NCBI RefSeq assembly: GCF_022682495.2 | Contig: NC_071389.1 | Span: 60,658,239-60,722,238, forward strand | Length of the DNA stretch: 64,000 nucleotides | Direction of reading: 5' to 3' | Origin: Desmodus rotundus | Lineage: Eukaryota; Chordata; Mammalia; Chiroptera; Phyllostomidae | Shown here: positions 22,919 to 34,139 of the stretch, piece after piece | Numbering within the stretch: the stretch's first letter is position 1 | Layout of the letters: the number at the start of each line of letters is the position of its first letter | The notes under the pieces: generated by a model | What the model was told of the DNA's origin: nothing | What the model saw: the letters and a program-made list of their open reading frames with translations, nothing else | Database searches by the model: none | Program-made: the position numbers and the translations under genes

Positions 22919-23274
22919 ATGAGGGTCTTCTCAGAACTAGAAGGAGATAGAATTAGCAAAAGTGGAGAGGGTAGCCCTGGGAAAAGAATAGAAAATGTGT
23001 GATATGACAACATCCAGTGGAAAAGCAAGATATAAAAAATTAATCCTATCCTATGGCAGGCAATGAGCAATGCACTGAGTATCCATTAATAAGTCAGAAA
23101 TGGTTTCAGGACTCTGGAAAGTAAGAAAATGATAGTGATGTTAACAACAACTACTGATGCTTCCACCACTAGAGCAATGACTAATACTACTCTCATACTG
23201 CTACTGACTATTTCCACCTGGGTATTCTCAGTGCAATTGTAAACTCAAAATAGCCACACCAAACTCATAATCTT

Positions 23275-23600
23275 GGCATCTTCCTCTCCCTCAACCACTA
23301 GTAATTCCAGCCCCAAGTCCTCTGAATACTTCTGCAACACACCTACTTGTTTCTATCACTTCCCCTCCACATACAGTGCTAGCCACCATAAATCTATTTT
23401 GGACCAATGCACTAGGCTCCTAATAGATCTACTGATACCCATTCTTAGTCACCTCCAATCCATTTTCTACAATACAATGCAAATTGGATCACAAATGGGT
23501 TCGTGTTACTCTCGAGTTTCCCTTCCCCTCACCACCCTAGCTGGCTGAAACCCTTTGATAGCTTTTAAATGCTCATCTGATAAAATCTAAAAGCCCACTC
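23275..23600. mobile_element. Ancient interspersed repeat, family not named
   Basis: GCATCTTCCTCTCCCTCAACCACTAG, CCAGTGCTAGCC-like CACCATAAATCTATTTTGGACCAATGCACTAGGCTCCTAATAG and ATGCAAATTGGATCACAAATGGG fit a mammal-wide old repeat with 'gcaatagcctcctaactgg' type motifs. Diverged. The 91-codon ORF at 23273-23548 is inside it. Confidence 0.45.
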
Positions 23601-23604
23601 ATGG

Positions 23605-24050
23605 CCAAAAAAAGACCTGTGACACAAGTCAATTTAGCTAAGCTAACAATATTTCCTAGAAATTCCTTCCTTGAATGGTTTCAGGTTAGAGTTGGCCACA
23701 AGAGAAGTCTGCATGCGATTTTGGAGAAAGTAAAGCAGCAGCTATTATGCTCTGAAGGTCAGTACAGCAGCTTGTGTATGTGCTGACCCTGTTCTGCTAG
23801 TTCCCCCTGTAGGCACAGGGCAGTGTCTGAGCCTGCAGCTCCTCCAGCTCCTGCTAGATCTTCTTCAGTCTCTCTGAATCCTGGCATTTCCAGCCTCCCT
23901 GGGCCAGATACACGTGCAGCTCCAGGGCAAAGAACACCAGCTCTTCCTGGAGGTCACCCACATTGTCAAGACCAGAGGGGGCAAGAGTCAGATATAAGGT
24001 CCATTTTGTTCTTGTGGGTTCTGATTTGTCCTCATGGGTTCTAGTTCATG
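23605..24050 (-). pseudogene. Decayed coding-like patch, parent not identified
   Basis: On the minus strand a reading with LQEELVFFALELHVYLAQGG, then QELEELQAQTLPCAY, stands out as acidic/leucine-rich and coiled-coil-like, about 60 residues. In-frame stops break it. No splice sites or poly(A) tract are evident. It may be a pseudogene fragment or chance. I cannot name a parent. Confidence 0.25.
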
Positions 24051-24184
24051 TTCAGTTGTTCTGATTGCCAGTTGGCTGACCCACTACACTGGCCTACATG
24101 ATGAGGCTGGCATCCTACCACTTGTGCAAAGAACAGTTCTACTTTGGCATTAACACTCTAAATCCTTTTGGCCTACCAGACACC

Positions 24185-24330
24185 ATAAGGTCATTTTAAC
24201 AGGTTTGTTTTTTCATCTGACAAATGAAGCAGCTAAAATTTAAAAACTTAGTTGACTTGCCTAAGGCCATGCTAGATACCAGCCAAAGTTCGAATCTAGG
24301 TCCATCCATCATCAAGATCACCGTTTTCTT
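24185..24330 (+). mobile_element. MIR SINE fragment
   Basis: TTTTTTCATCTGACAAATGAAGCAGCTAAAATTTAAAAACTTAGTTGACTTGCCTAAGGCCATGCTAG, then TTCGAATCTAGGTCC, fits the MIR 3' half. Diverged. Confidence 0.6.
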
Positions 24331-24339
24331 AAAAACTTG

Positions 24340-25600
24340 ATCCTGTACCTCCCTGTAGTAGAGCCTCAAAGTATCCCCATACTACCCTCCATATTCACAT
24401 TCACCAGTTCTCTCCTACTATGATTGACCTCCGCAGTGAACTCTCTATGAGCACTGTCTTCTTTTCAAAAATCAATGAAGTTAATGGGATGACAGAGCAC
24501 ATGGAACCTTAGACAACACGGTAGTATGCTGATGACCGACAATGCCATGGTTCGTTTTTCATTAGCATCATTTTAATATTCCAAGCCCTTTAGTAGAAGG
24601 AAACCTAAAATACCAAAAAAAAATGTACAGCATACCATATTCACATGGAAAAGTTTTTCAGAAAGATATAATTATTTTTTTAAGGAAATGAAAGAAAGAA
24701 GAAATAGAGTAAAGGAGAAAAACAAAAGGAAGAGGATGGGAGGGAGTGGTTGAAAGTTAAATTTTTGTTCCTAGCAAAATCAAGCCGGTTTTTTCAACCA
24801 CATAGTAAGGTATGATTGCATTAGCCTCCACAGAGCATGTCGGTCATTAACCGAAGTGAATCACACGGTCTCTGACAGTGCTGTCCTAAAACCTGTGTAA
24901 CACATGCTAGACTTAATTTTCAACCACAAGCGGCTCTTATAGTTCCACAGTGTCAAAGGAGGTAACTCGCGAGTGACGACACGGGGACAAGACCACGTGG
25001 CACAGAGTCATAATGACACATGTGTCAGTCTTCACAGGACCCAACTAAATGCCTCCACTGCTCCTCACAGACCCTGCAGTCTAATCTCAGGGGATTACTC
25101 CGAGCTTGGGTTTTATCACACTGAAATGCTTTGGAAACGATCCTTCATTCAAAACCTACATTCAGAAAATGTTTCTCCATTCTTTACTAACATGTCCCCG
25201 CAAAACTGCTCTGTTGTTACTGAGTGAATGTAATTTTGAGTCTACCAAGACTAATGAGTAAAGGATTAAGCATTTCTTTAGGCTTACTGTACAATTCTTC
25301 AATTGGTTTAATGTCCTTAATAGCAAAGCTTTTTAAACTAAATTATATGTAAAACCTCAAAAAAGGTTAATTTTTCCTCCTGGAATCAGACACTTCAAAG
25401 TTAAATAACTAATTTCAACTCTAAATATACAATACCACTTGGCGTATCGAGCACATCATATTTACGCACAATGACGGGCAGGGATACCAACTTTTACCCA
25501 GTCACAAAACTCAAAATGCTTTAACTTCTTTTGCAAATCTCTGACTCTACCATAATACATCTTTACATTATGCATTTGGGTAAGACACTGGCAGTAAACA
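24340..25600. other. No recognised feature
   Basis: No family or coding pattern recognised. A purine-rich stretch lies near 24685-24750. Confidence 0.35.
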
Positions 25601-25604
25601 ATGA

Positions 25605-25700
25605 GTAACATGTACTAAATGCTCACCAAGCACCAGGACCTATTATTCTAAGAGCCTTACCTCTATTCACTCACTTGAATTTATAAGTATAGGTATCCTA
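25605..25700 (+). mobile_element. MIR SINE fragment (5' part)
   Basis: ATGTACTAAATGCTCACCAAGCACCAGGACCTATTATTCTAAGAGCCTTACCTCTATTCAC matches the 5' half of MIR, diverged. Confidence 0.5.
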
Positions 25701-26067
25701 CAAATGTTTTAATAATTGAATAGGTTGAAAAAATTCACAAAGAAACTGTAAGATAAGCATACATTTCTTCTAAGCAAACTTGATGTAGCAATATTTTTTA
25801 AATCCATTTCCTTGACACAGGAAAAATTTTGTTTTGAACTTCTACTAAGTGTAAGGAACACACACATCCATTAAAAAGGATGCTTTCTCAGTCACCATTA
25901 TAGAAGCTGTTATTGAAAACTAAGAAGCAAACTAAAGATTATAACAAAATGTGTAAATTCTTAGCTAAATGCAAAGAAAACTAATAAATTATATATTTGA
26001 AATAAATCATTTATTTAGATGTTCTTTGTAAGTAGTTATTATAAAAAAACTCATATTGAAAAATACT

Positions 26068-26111
26068 AAATAAGCTTTCTAAAACCAAATATTAATAAAT
26101 AAGCTTTCTAA
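26068..26111. repeat. Short tandem duplication (29-bp period)
   Basis: The 15-mer AAATAAGCTTTCTAA occurs at 26068-26082 and 26097-26111, a local duplication in AT-rich sequence. Confidence 0.8.
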
Positions 26112-26292
26112 GTCCAAAATCAACACAAACAATATCAAAAATCATACCAACAGACTACTCAATATTCCTACATAACAAAATGGAAAAATGTGGACCTTGT
26201 TAATAAAAACATAAAAATGTTCTTGTCTTCATGATATTAAGTCTGGTAGACTTTGGTGTCAAGTGAATGATAACGTGGCAGAAGCACCTGTA

Positions 26293-26695
26293 GGTTAATG
26301 GTCACTCTTTGTACTGTCTGGTGTGTGTGTGTGTGTACATAATACATATATATATATACACATAACCTACACTTGTTAGTGAATGGTCACTCTTTGTACT
26401 GTATGGGGGGGGTGTGTGTACATAATACAAATATATATATATATACACATAACCTACACTTGTTGGTTAATGGTCATTCTTTGTACTGTCTGGGGGGGTG
26501 TGTGTGTACATAATACATATATATATATATACACATAACCTACACTTGTTAGTGAATGGTCACTCTTTGTACTGTATGGGGGGGGTGTGTGTACATAATA
26601 CATATATATATATATACACATAACCTACACTTGTTGGTTAATGGTCATTCTTTGTACTGTCTGGGGGTGTGTGTGTATATATATCTCTGACATAA
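26293..26695. repeat. 85-87 bp minisatellite, five units with dimeric alternation
   Basis: The motif GTCA[C/T]TCTTTGTACTGT starts at 26301, 26386, 26473, 26559 and 26644, giving unit lengths of 85, 87, 86 and 85 bp; the fifth is partial. Each unit has a TG/GGGGG run, ACATAATACA, a (TA)n tract and CACATAACCTACACTTGTT. Units alternate in the base after TACTGT (TCTGG or TATGG) and at the end (TTAGTG or TTGGTT), which suggests a later duplication of a roughly 172-bp dimer. The G and TA tracts vary in length. No protein is encoded. Confidence 0.95.
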
Positions 26696-26699
26696 TCTA

Positions 26700-27185
26700 C
26701 CAAAGAATTATGTATTTGAGGCATTTATCAAATCGATCTGTTCAACCTGCCACGTAAGCCATTGTGTAAGGTCTAAACTAGAATCTAAAATATTTTTTAA
26801 AGTTTTCAATCTATATTCTTGAAGCTGTTCAGTGAAATCCAATTCCTCAAGTTCGCTGAAGTAATTACATGGGTAACTAAGTTCCAAATGGTAAACGCAG
26901 CCACTTTCCTCTCCAGTAAGTAGTGTTCTCCCTTTTTACCTCAGCCATGTTATTCTGTTATTTGACAGAAAAATAATAAAAAACAAACCACGACATTTTC
27001 TACATGATATGAAAAGTATTCAGGGCAGTGCCTAAGGCATAGTGAGCACCACAGAAGAGTTAGATATACATTATTGTTGATATTATTAATCAAGGGAACC
27101 AGGCATATATCAAATACTTACCATGTTCCACACACTGGGCTATAGGCCGCACAGTCAGGCACGTCAACACAGACTGCACCAGAGG
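26700..27185. other. Mostly unassigned, MIR-like piece near 27025-27150
   Basis: GTGCCTAAGGCATAGTGAGCACC and CAAATACTTACCATGTTCCACACACTGGGC resemble MIR motifs, too diverged for a firm call. Confidence 0.3.
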
Positions 27186-27189
27186 AGCT

Positions 27190-28750
27190 TAAAAATATGC
27201 ACTCCTGTCCAATACCTAGCAATAAACTTAACCAAAACATGAGACTTACACAGTAAAAAATAGTAAACTTAATGAAAGAAATTAAAGACACAATAAATGC
27301 AAAGATATCCCATGTTCATGGATTGATTTACATATTCAATGCAATCTCTATCAAAATTCCAAAGGCATCATTTAGAAAAATAGAAAAAAATCCTAAAATT
27401 CATATGGAGCTAAAAAAAAACTCTAAAAAACTACAATGATTTTGAGGAAAAAAAAGAATAAAGTTCATAGCATCATACTTCATGGTTTCAAAATATATTA
27501 CTAAGTTATCCTAATTAAAAAAGTATGATACTGACAAAAGAATAGACAAATAAACCAACGGAACAATAGACAGCCCAGAAACAAACCCATGTAAATATAC
27601 TCAAAAAGCAATAGAAAAAGGATAATCTCTTCAACAACTGGTGTTGGGAAAACTAGATATTCACATGTAAAACACTGAAATTCAACCCTTTTCTGACACC
27701 ACAGACAAAAATCAACTCAAAATGGATTGAAGACTTAAATGTCAGACCTGAAACTGTAAAACCTAGAAGAAAACACAGGGAAAATGCTTCCTAACAGTGG
27801 TCTGAGCATGGCCGTCTTAGATACGATGCCAAAGTACAGGCAACAAAAGCAAAGACAAGTGAGACTACGACAAACTAAAACGCTTCTGAACAGCACGTGA
27901 AACAATCAAAAAAGTGAAAAGACAACCTACAGAGGGGAGAAAATATTTGCAAACCATGTATCTGCTAAGGAGGCAATATCCAAAGTACATAAGGAACTCC
28001 TTCAATTCAATAACAAAAAGAAAAAATAAACAAATTTAAAAATGGGCAAAAAACTTGAATAGACATTTCTCCACAGCATGCAAATGGCCAACCAGTATAT
28101 GAAAATATGCTCAAAATCACTATTTATCAGAAAAATGAAAATCAAAAACACAAGATATCACCTCACAGCTGTTAGAATGGCTATGACAGAAAAACATTTT
28201 CACAAGTGTTTGTGACAATGAGAAGAAATGGAAATCCTTGCACATTGTTGGTGAGAATGCAAAATGGTGCAGCCACAGTGAGAAACAGTATGGCGGTTCC
28301 TCAAAAAATTAAAAATAAAACTATCACATGATCCAGCAATCACATTTCCAGGTATTTATCCAAAACAACTGCAATCAGAGTTACAACAAGATGCCTGCAC
28401 TCCCATGGTCACTGCAGCATCATTCACAGTAACCAAGACGGGTAAACAACCAAAATATCCACCGATGGGAGGTGGATGAGGGACATGCAGTGTGTACATA
28501 CATGGAATACTATTCGGCTTCAAAAAAGGCAATCCTGCCCTACGTAACAATATACATGAATCTAAATGACATAATAAGTGAAATAAACCAGTCATAGAAG
28601 TAAAATATTGCATGATACTCTTTCTATGAGAAATCTAAAATAGTCAAACAAGTAGAAACAGAGAGAGGAATAGTGGTTGCCAGGGGCTGGGATGAGGGGA
28701 ATGTGGACAGTTGCTATTCAAGGAATATAAATTTTCAAAAAATAAAATAT
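27190..28750 (+). mobile_element. Old L1 (ORF2 3' half plus 3' end)
   Basis: Recognisable L1 ORF2 order: AATACCTAGCAATAAACTTAACCAA, GATATCCCATGTTCATGGATTG, ATTCAATGCAATCTCTATCAAAATTCC, GAACAATAGACAGCCCAGAAACAAACCC, TCTTCAACAACTGGTGTTGGGAAAACTAG, CAGATATTTCTCC-like CAGACATTTCTCCACAGCATGC, GGTGAGAATGCAAAATGGTGCAGCC, and an end GTGGTTGCCAGGGGCTGGGATGAGGG. It is riddled with stops, so ancient and inactive. An 85-codon minus ORF at 28356-28613 is its shadow. Confidence 0.92.
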
Positions 28751-28869
28751 AGAATGTGATGACTGGGTCCCAGCCCTAAAAATTCCAATGTAACTGGTGT
28801 GGGATGCAACCTGAGTATAGAAAATGGTTAAAGCTCCCATGTGATTTAAGTGTACAGCCAAGTTGGAGA

Positions 28870-29035
28870 GTCAAGTTAAAATAGATGTGTTATTTCATTG
28901 AGTCCTAACAAATTGTTTTATTAATTCACTTTACAGATGGGAAAACTGAGATTCAGAGAGATTCAGTAACTTGTCAAAAACTTGGCAAAGTCTGCTCAAC
29001 TCTCAAAACCTCTGTACTCTACTGTGTGGCCTTCT
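28870..29035 (+). mobile_element. MIR SINE fragment
   Basis: TTTATTAATTCACTTTACAGATGGGAAAACTGAGATTCAGAGAGATTCAGTAACTTGTCAAAAACTTGGCAAAG, then CTGTACTCTACTG, is the typical MIR core to 3' half. Confidence 0.8.
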
Positions 29036-29039
29036 GAAC

Positions 29040-32000
29040 TGCAAATGAGCTAAAACCATCAGTATGCTTCCTACAGTCCGAAACCCTGCTGAGGAAGAGC
29101 CATAAAGTTCCTCTGTAAATATGCTCACTGGGTGTGAAAGGGGCCTCCCTATGAATTCTGAGCTCTAGAGCAGGTTTTGTCTGTTTGTTTGTTTTGTTTT
29201 TAAATACAGACCATGATGCAGAGAGCGTAATGAAAACAATTTAGTGAAACTCAGTAAGCATTTTAAATAAAATAATAAACTAGATAAAAATATAACAGTA
29301 CCAGACTACATTGCATATAGTATAAAAAGTACTAACTACAAATACTGAGTCTTGAAACTTTTACTTGTGTGTGTGTGTGGTGTGTGTGGGTGTGTATACT
29401 ATGGCAAGAAGTAAATTGTATTTATTACCATGAGTTGCAGCCAAATATGTTTGAAAGATATTCTAGCTAGAGATAAAAGCATGAAATTAAAAAGACAATC
29501 CTGAAAATGTTATTCATTTTCTAATTTGCAAATACTTATTTGGTGTTTTCCTCTGCTCCTGGGATGTCTTCCCTGTCTACCCACCGTTCGAGCACAGCTT
29601 AACTATGCCCCCTTTCCTTCTGTCGCCTGGGCAGAATTAACTGTCCTGCAGTGCATCACCACTGTCACATCTATCACACTGTATCACGTTTTTAAAGCAC
29701 TTGCTTTAAAATCCTTTATTAGAACGGGCAGTGTCTCTCCCGGAAAAATGAACAAAACACAGAGCCTGGTACATAGTGGAGCTTATTTTTCTTAATGGGT
29801 ACAGCATCTCTCTGTTATTTTACTCATGAAATTTTGGTGATACAAGTTATAAATTAAGAATGAATTGTATCTTCCATTTTTCTGGATAATCACAAATTAC
29901 CAGTAGAGTTATTTTAATATCTGGCTTATCCATATCTAATGTAGATGATACTCGGTTCTGCCAAAGATTACATCAAAGAAGGAAGACCAACTTTAAAACT
30001 AGCTCTACTGTAAATGAATTAAAAAATAAATAAATGCAACTGAATAAAGCCCAGAATTAAACTGGAAGAAAAGTATCTCTATTAGATTAACCAACCTTGT
30101 TTAGCAGCCTATTCTCTTATCTGTTTTAATATTAAATTGACTATTCCAATTCCTATTTTTACTCTTGCTTTTAATTCAACTTAATTATTGAACACTTACC
30201 AAGTAAAATACATTAAATAAGTTCTGGTTTGTTTCCATTTTATGAATGATAATGCGAAAAAAACATTTTTACTAAAACAATAATCAAAGGGAAACAAAAT
30301 AACTATTCTCTTTTGATCTTTACACCATCCAACTCTTTTTATCATCTATGTTCATCTAAAGAAAGGCATTTTACAATATCTTTCTAATTTGTTTATTGAA
30401 ATATTAGAACTAATTGATTATTAAAGTCTTATTAAAAATATATGTTATATATGTGTGTATATATATAAACAAATACATGGTTTTAATATCTTATATCCCT
30501 GATCAGAAAAAAGTCCAATATTATCACAGTGATTTGAAAAACTAAAACATTTGACACATTTACTATATAAAGTACCAGTTAGTATGGAAACTACATAAAT
30601 TTAAAATAAAACTAAAACTACTTAGCATTAGAAGAAAGCAATTTTAAATTGTAACAGGATAGAAATGAGAATTAAAATTAGAAGCATTCCCGAGATCATG
30701 CTCCATAAAAATCTATTTCGAGAATCCATGTCTTTGCCAGTCTTTCTGCAAAAATAATCTTCAATAGCCCTAGTCACAAACTTATACAACCTTAAAACGT
30801 GGAAAAAAAATCACATACCACTTTTTCATTTTTCAATCAAATGACTTTATGACCTTCCAATTTGTGCAGCTTCACTTAACACTATGGGCAGAGCCAACCA
30901 GCAGAGCCAACAGTCAACCGTGGCCGGAACAGATTGGCAGACGGCATCGCTGATTCATCTCAGAGAGGAACAGACTGCAGCATCTACAGCTCTGATGATG
31001 TCCAAAGAGGGTAAAGAATTGGTCATCAGCCAAGTATTTCCTCTTCAAGCACAGACAGAGGGAGTGGAAGTAGGCAAAGCTCAGGGTTCACTACATTTAG
31101 TTCTTTTAGGCCAGGGAAAGGGCTAGTGGGGGAGGGAACAAGTAATTTGCAAAGCCTTACTTACTGTGGTCCCAAGACTGGCCAATTTAGGTATGTTTAT
31201 AGCAATGTTTTCCTTATTCATTTCATTCTATGAACAAGATTTATATGACTATTTCATCTATATTATGCTAAATATTTAATTTGTACTTTGAATATAATTC
31301 CCTTCAGGTACCCTATAACCAAACAATGAATTTCCTTTTTTCCTCATTATAGATCATTTTATTTTATACATTTCTCTTACCTACCAAATACGTAACTAAA
31401 CTTCACATATTTAAAGTGATCACCTATCATCTACTATGGAATTTCAGGCAGCTGCTTAAGTGGACCATTGGGATAAAAAATTATACAGATGCCAGTCAGA
31501 AAGGGAGACCAAGGTACAAATGCACCCAGCAGACTATAGGAACCAGAGAACAAAGACACCCGACACCAGAACCCTATGCAAAACTCGACTGAGAAAGAAT
31601 ATACCAATCTTAATGGCCCTATAGAATGGCATACTGAAGATCTTACATATTATTGAGAAGAAATGCTCTTTGTCAAAAATCAAACATTCGTCTAGTTTTC
31701 CTACTAGAAACTGTTAACCTCAACCATGAAAGCAACTATAAATTGGTAGCAAAAAATCTAATATTTAAATATTTACATATATTTATAACTGATTTTTGTA
31801 ACTCATTTTTTAACTCATTTTTAAAGAATCAGTTTAAGTCAAAATTACACTAGAAGGCATTGCAATAAGACAGAAGGTATTTTGTTATTTGGAGGAGGTG
31901 TAAACATGAATTATAGTTTATTATATTATTATATCAATGCTATATATAAGTAATTATTCACTAATAATTATGAAATGATATATTATTTTATATATTATAA

Positions 32001-32520
32001 ATAGATGAGCATATATTTAAACCTAGAAACTCTAATCTAGCAGTGATGAAAATAGACATTTCTGATATGAAAGATATTTAGTTATATTATTATTTAGCTA
32101 TGTTATTAACTACATATAATTTCATGACAGATATGGGGGCTAGGATATAAACTTGACTCTAATTCATTCATTATTTCAGCACATATTAAAAGTACCTGAA
32201 CGACTCCAAACCTAAGGCCACCACCATGGCACTGAATTAGTTTATACAGAAAACATCTGGGCCCTTCTTTTTCTTGTGGGCACAGGAAGCAGAGAGGAGA
32301 CCATACTTTATTTTCAGGAAATAAAACCTCAAAGGTTTTGCCCCTCAAAATCATAGGCAATAAAAATAATATGTACAAAGAAATTTCTAAAAGATATGTA
32401 TCACCTTCCTTCTTTGAGACGCTGTAACTTCCCCTCGAGGATTAAGCCAGGTCATCAGCGAGCTACACACCTGGCCCACACCACGCTGCCAGTCACCCTA
32501 GCAGAACCGCTTCAAGGAGA
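29040..32520. other. No recognised gene, AT-rich
   Basis: Includes a (GT)n/(GGTG)n run near 29369-29397, (TA)-rich stretches near 30430-30475 and 31915-32020, and short ORFs without protein character, for example 30884-31126 (+). The strongest exon-like composition is near 30890-31130, but nothing supports it further. Confidence 0.4.
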
Positions 32521-32524
32521 AAAA

Positions 32525-32675
32525 CAGTTATTTATTGAGCGTACACAGTGATCTTTACCTACATTTCAGTGTTCTCAAGGCAAATATTATTTTCATGTTA
32601 GAAAAGAAAATAATCAGATCTTGAGAGGTTATTTCCCAAAAAAAACACAGAGCCACGCCAGGAGCCTATATTGAA
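32525..32675 (+). mobile_element. MIR SINE fragment (diverged)
   Basis: TTATTTATTGAGCGTACACAGTGATCTTTAC and CAAATATTATTTTCATGTTAGAAAAGAAAATAATCAGATCTTGAGAGGTTATTTCCCAAAAA keep MIR order but with many changes. Confidence 0.45.
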
Positions 32676-32679
32676 GGAC

Positions 32680-34135
32680 ATTATTAGAAACAGCCCAGCA
32701 AATCCTGTTGAATTTCACTGTAACAATGTTGAGGACATTTTGCACTACCCTATAAGGAATCCACTTTAAAAGAAACTATAGAAGAAATTTCACTTTCAAT
32801 TCTATACAGAAACAACTTTGTTCCTCTTACGCAATTGGTTTGCTTTTACCTGAATGAGCTTTTCCATTAACCATTCAACTTTTTGTGTTTCCCTCTTTGC
32901 CCAGAAGATAGAAAACTCAGTACTAAATGTGGGACTAGCCCTAATAATCATACATAATTCCAGGATATGGATTTTGTTAGCTAATGTCAATGTATTCTCT
33001 AGCTCACTTCATCTTATTTTTGTTCTTACTGATATTCTCAGATTCTTTTTCATCTCATTTTGCATGTTCATACTATTACAAACTACTTACCTGCAAGACC
33101 ACTTACCAAAATCTTCTAAAAACTCACCAAGCTGTATATGTACTATATATAAATTGTATCTCAATGAAGTACCGAGGAAAAGTATAAAAGAAAACCCATT
33201 TATAATAATCAAAATCAAAAAGCAGTAATTCAAATATTTCTTACACTCTCTTAGAGTCAAACCTTAATAAAATATTTTAAATCACTTCATTCTTGCAAAA
33301 GACCTCACTGAGTTAATACTTTATTCCATTTGTTATAATTTATAATCCAAAATATACTTACATGTCCACATATGGTATTTGTTGAAGTTAGGATGGGAAT
33401 AATTTGAGGGATTTCATTTGGTGAAGATTACACTGCAAAGTTCTATTGGTCTATTTCACTGATATGAAGGTACGTGTCAGTGAGTACATATCAGGAGGAA
33501 AACCTTCTGGGAAATGAAAGGCTAAGTGCAGAAGGGAAAACGAGCACATGGGACAACCTGGTGAAACCAGTGTCAAGTGTGAGATGCATGTGCCCTGCCT
33601 CTGGCTTCACTTTGCTCCTCGCCTTGGTTGTCTTATTAGTGACTCTCAAACTTTTTAGTGTTCAAACCTTTTCTGATTTTTAAATTTTGTTGAGTTTTGT
33701 TTTTGTGGGTTATACATATCAGTATTTACCCTATTAGAAACTAAAACTAATAAATGTTTAAGATCCTTATTCATTCACTTTAAAATAACAATTATAAAAA
33801 TATTACATGTTAACAAAAACATACTTTATTAAAATATAATTTTAAAAAGGAATACGTGGCACTGTTTTATACCTTATCTAATTTCTTTAATACCTGCTTT
33901 AAAAAGATTCCCATATCTGCTTCTGCATTCATTCTGATAAATTATTGTGGTTGAAGTACATTAGAAAATTTGGCCTCACAGAGATATATAGTTGAAAAAA
34001 GGAGTATTTTCGTAGCCTTCTCAGGTAACTGTGAATATTTCAATTTGATACAACACCCAAACTCAACAAGCGGTAGTTTCTTAGCACTACATGAAGGCAG
34101 TAGTATGCTAGCAACCAAAAGCAAATTTAAAAAGC
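32680..34135. other. No recognised feature, AT-rich
   Basis: Nothing assigned. ORFs at 32854-33228 and 33474-33683 are AT-rich and lack any motif I can name. Confidence 0.35.
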
Positions 34136-34139
34136 ACAA

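Noticed and set aside
26293..26695. CRISPR-like array
   Set aside because: Contiguous tandem units with low-complexity tracts, no unique spacers, no cas genes, vertebrate context.
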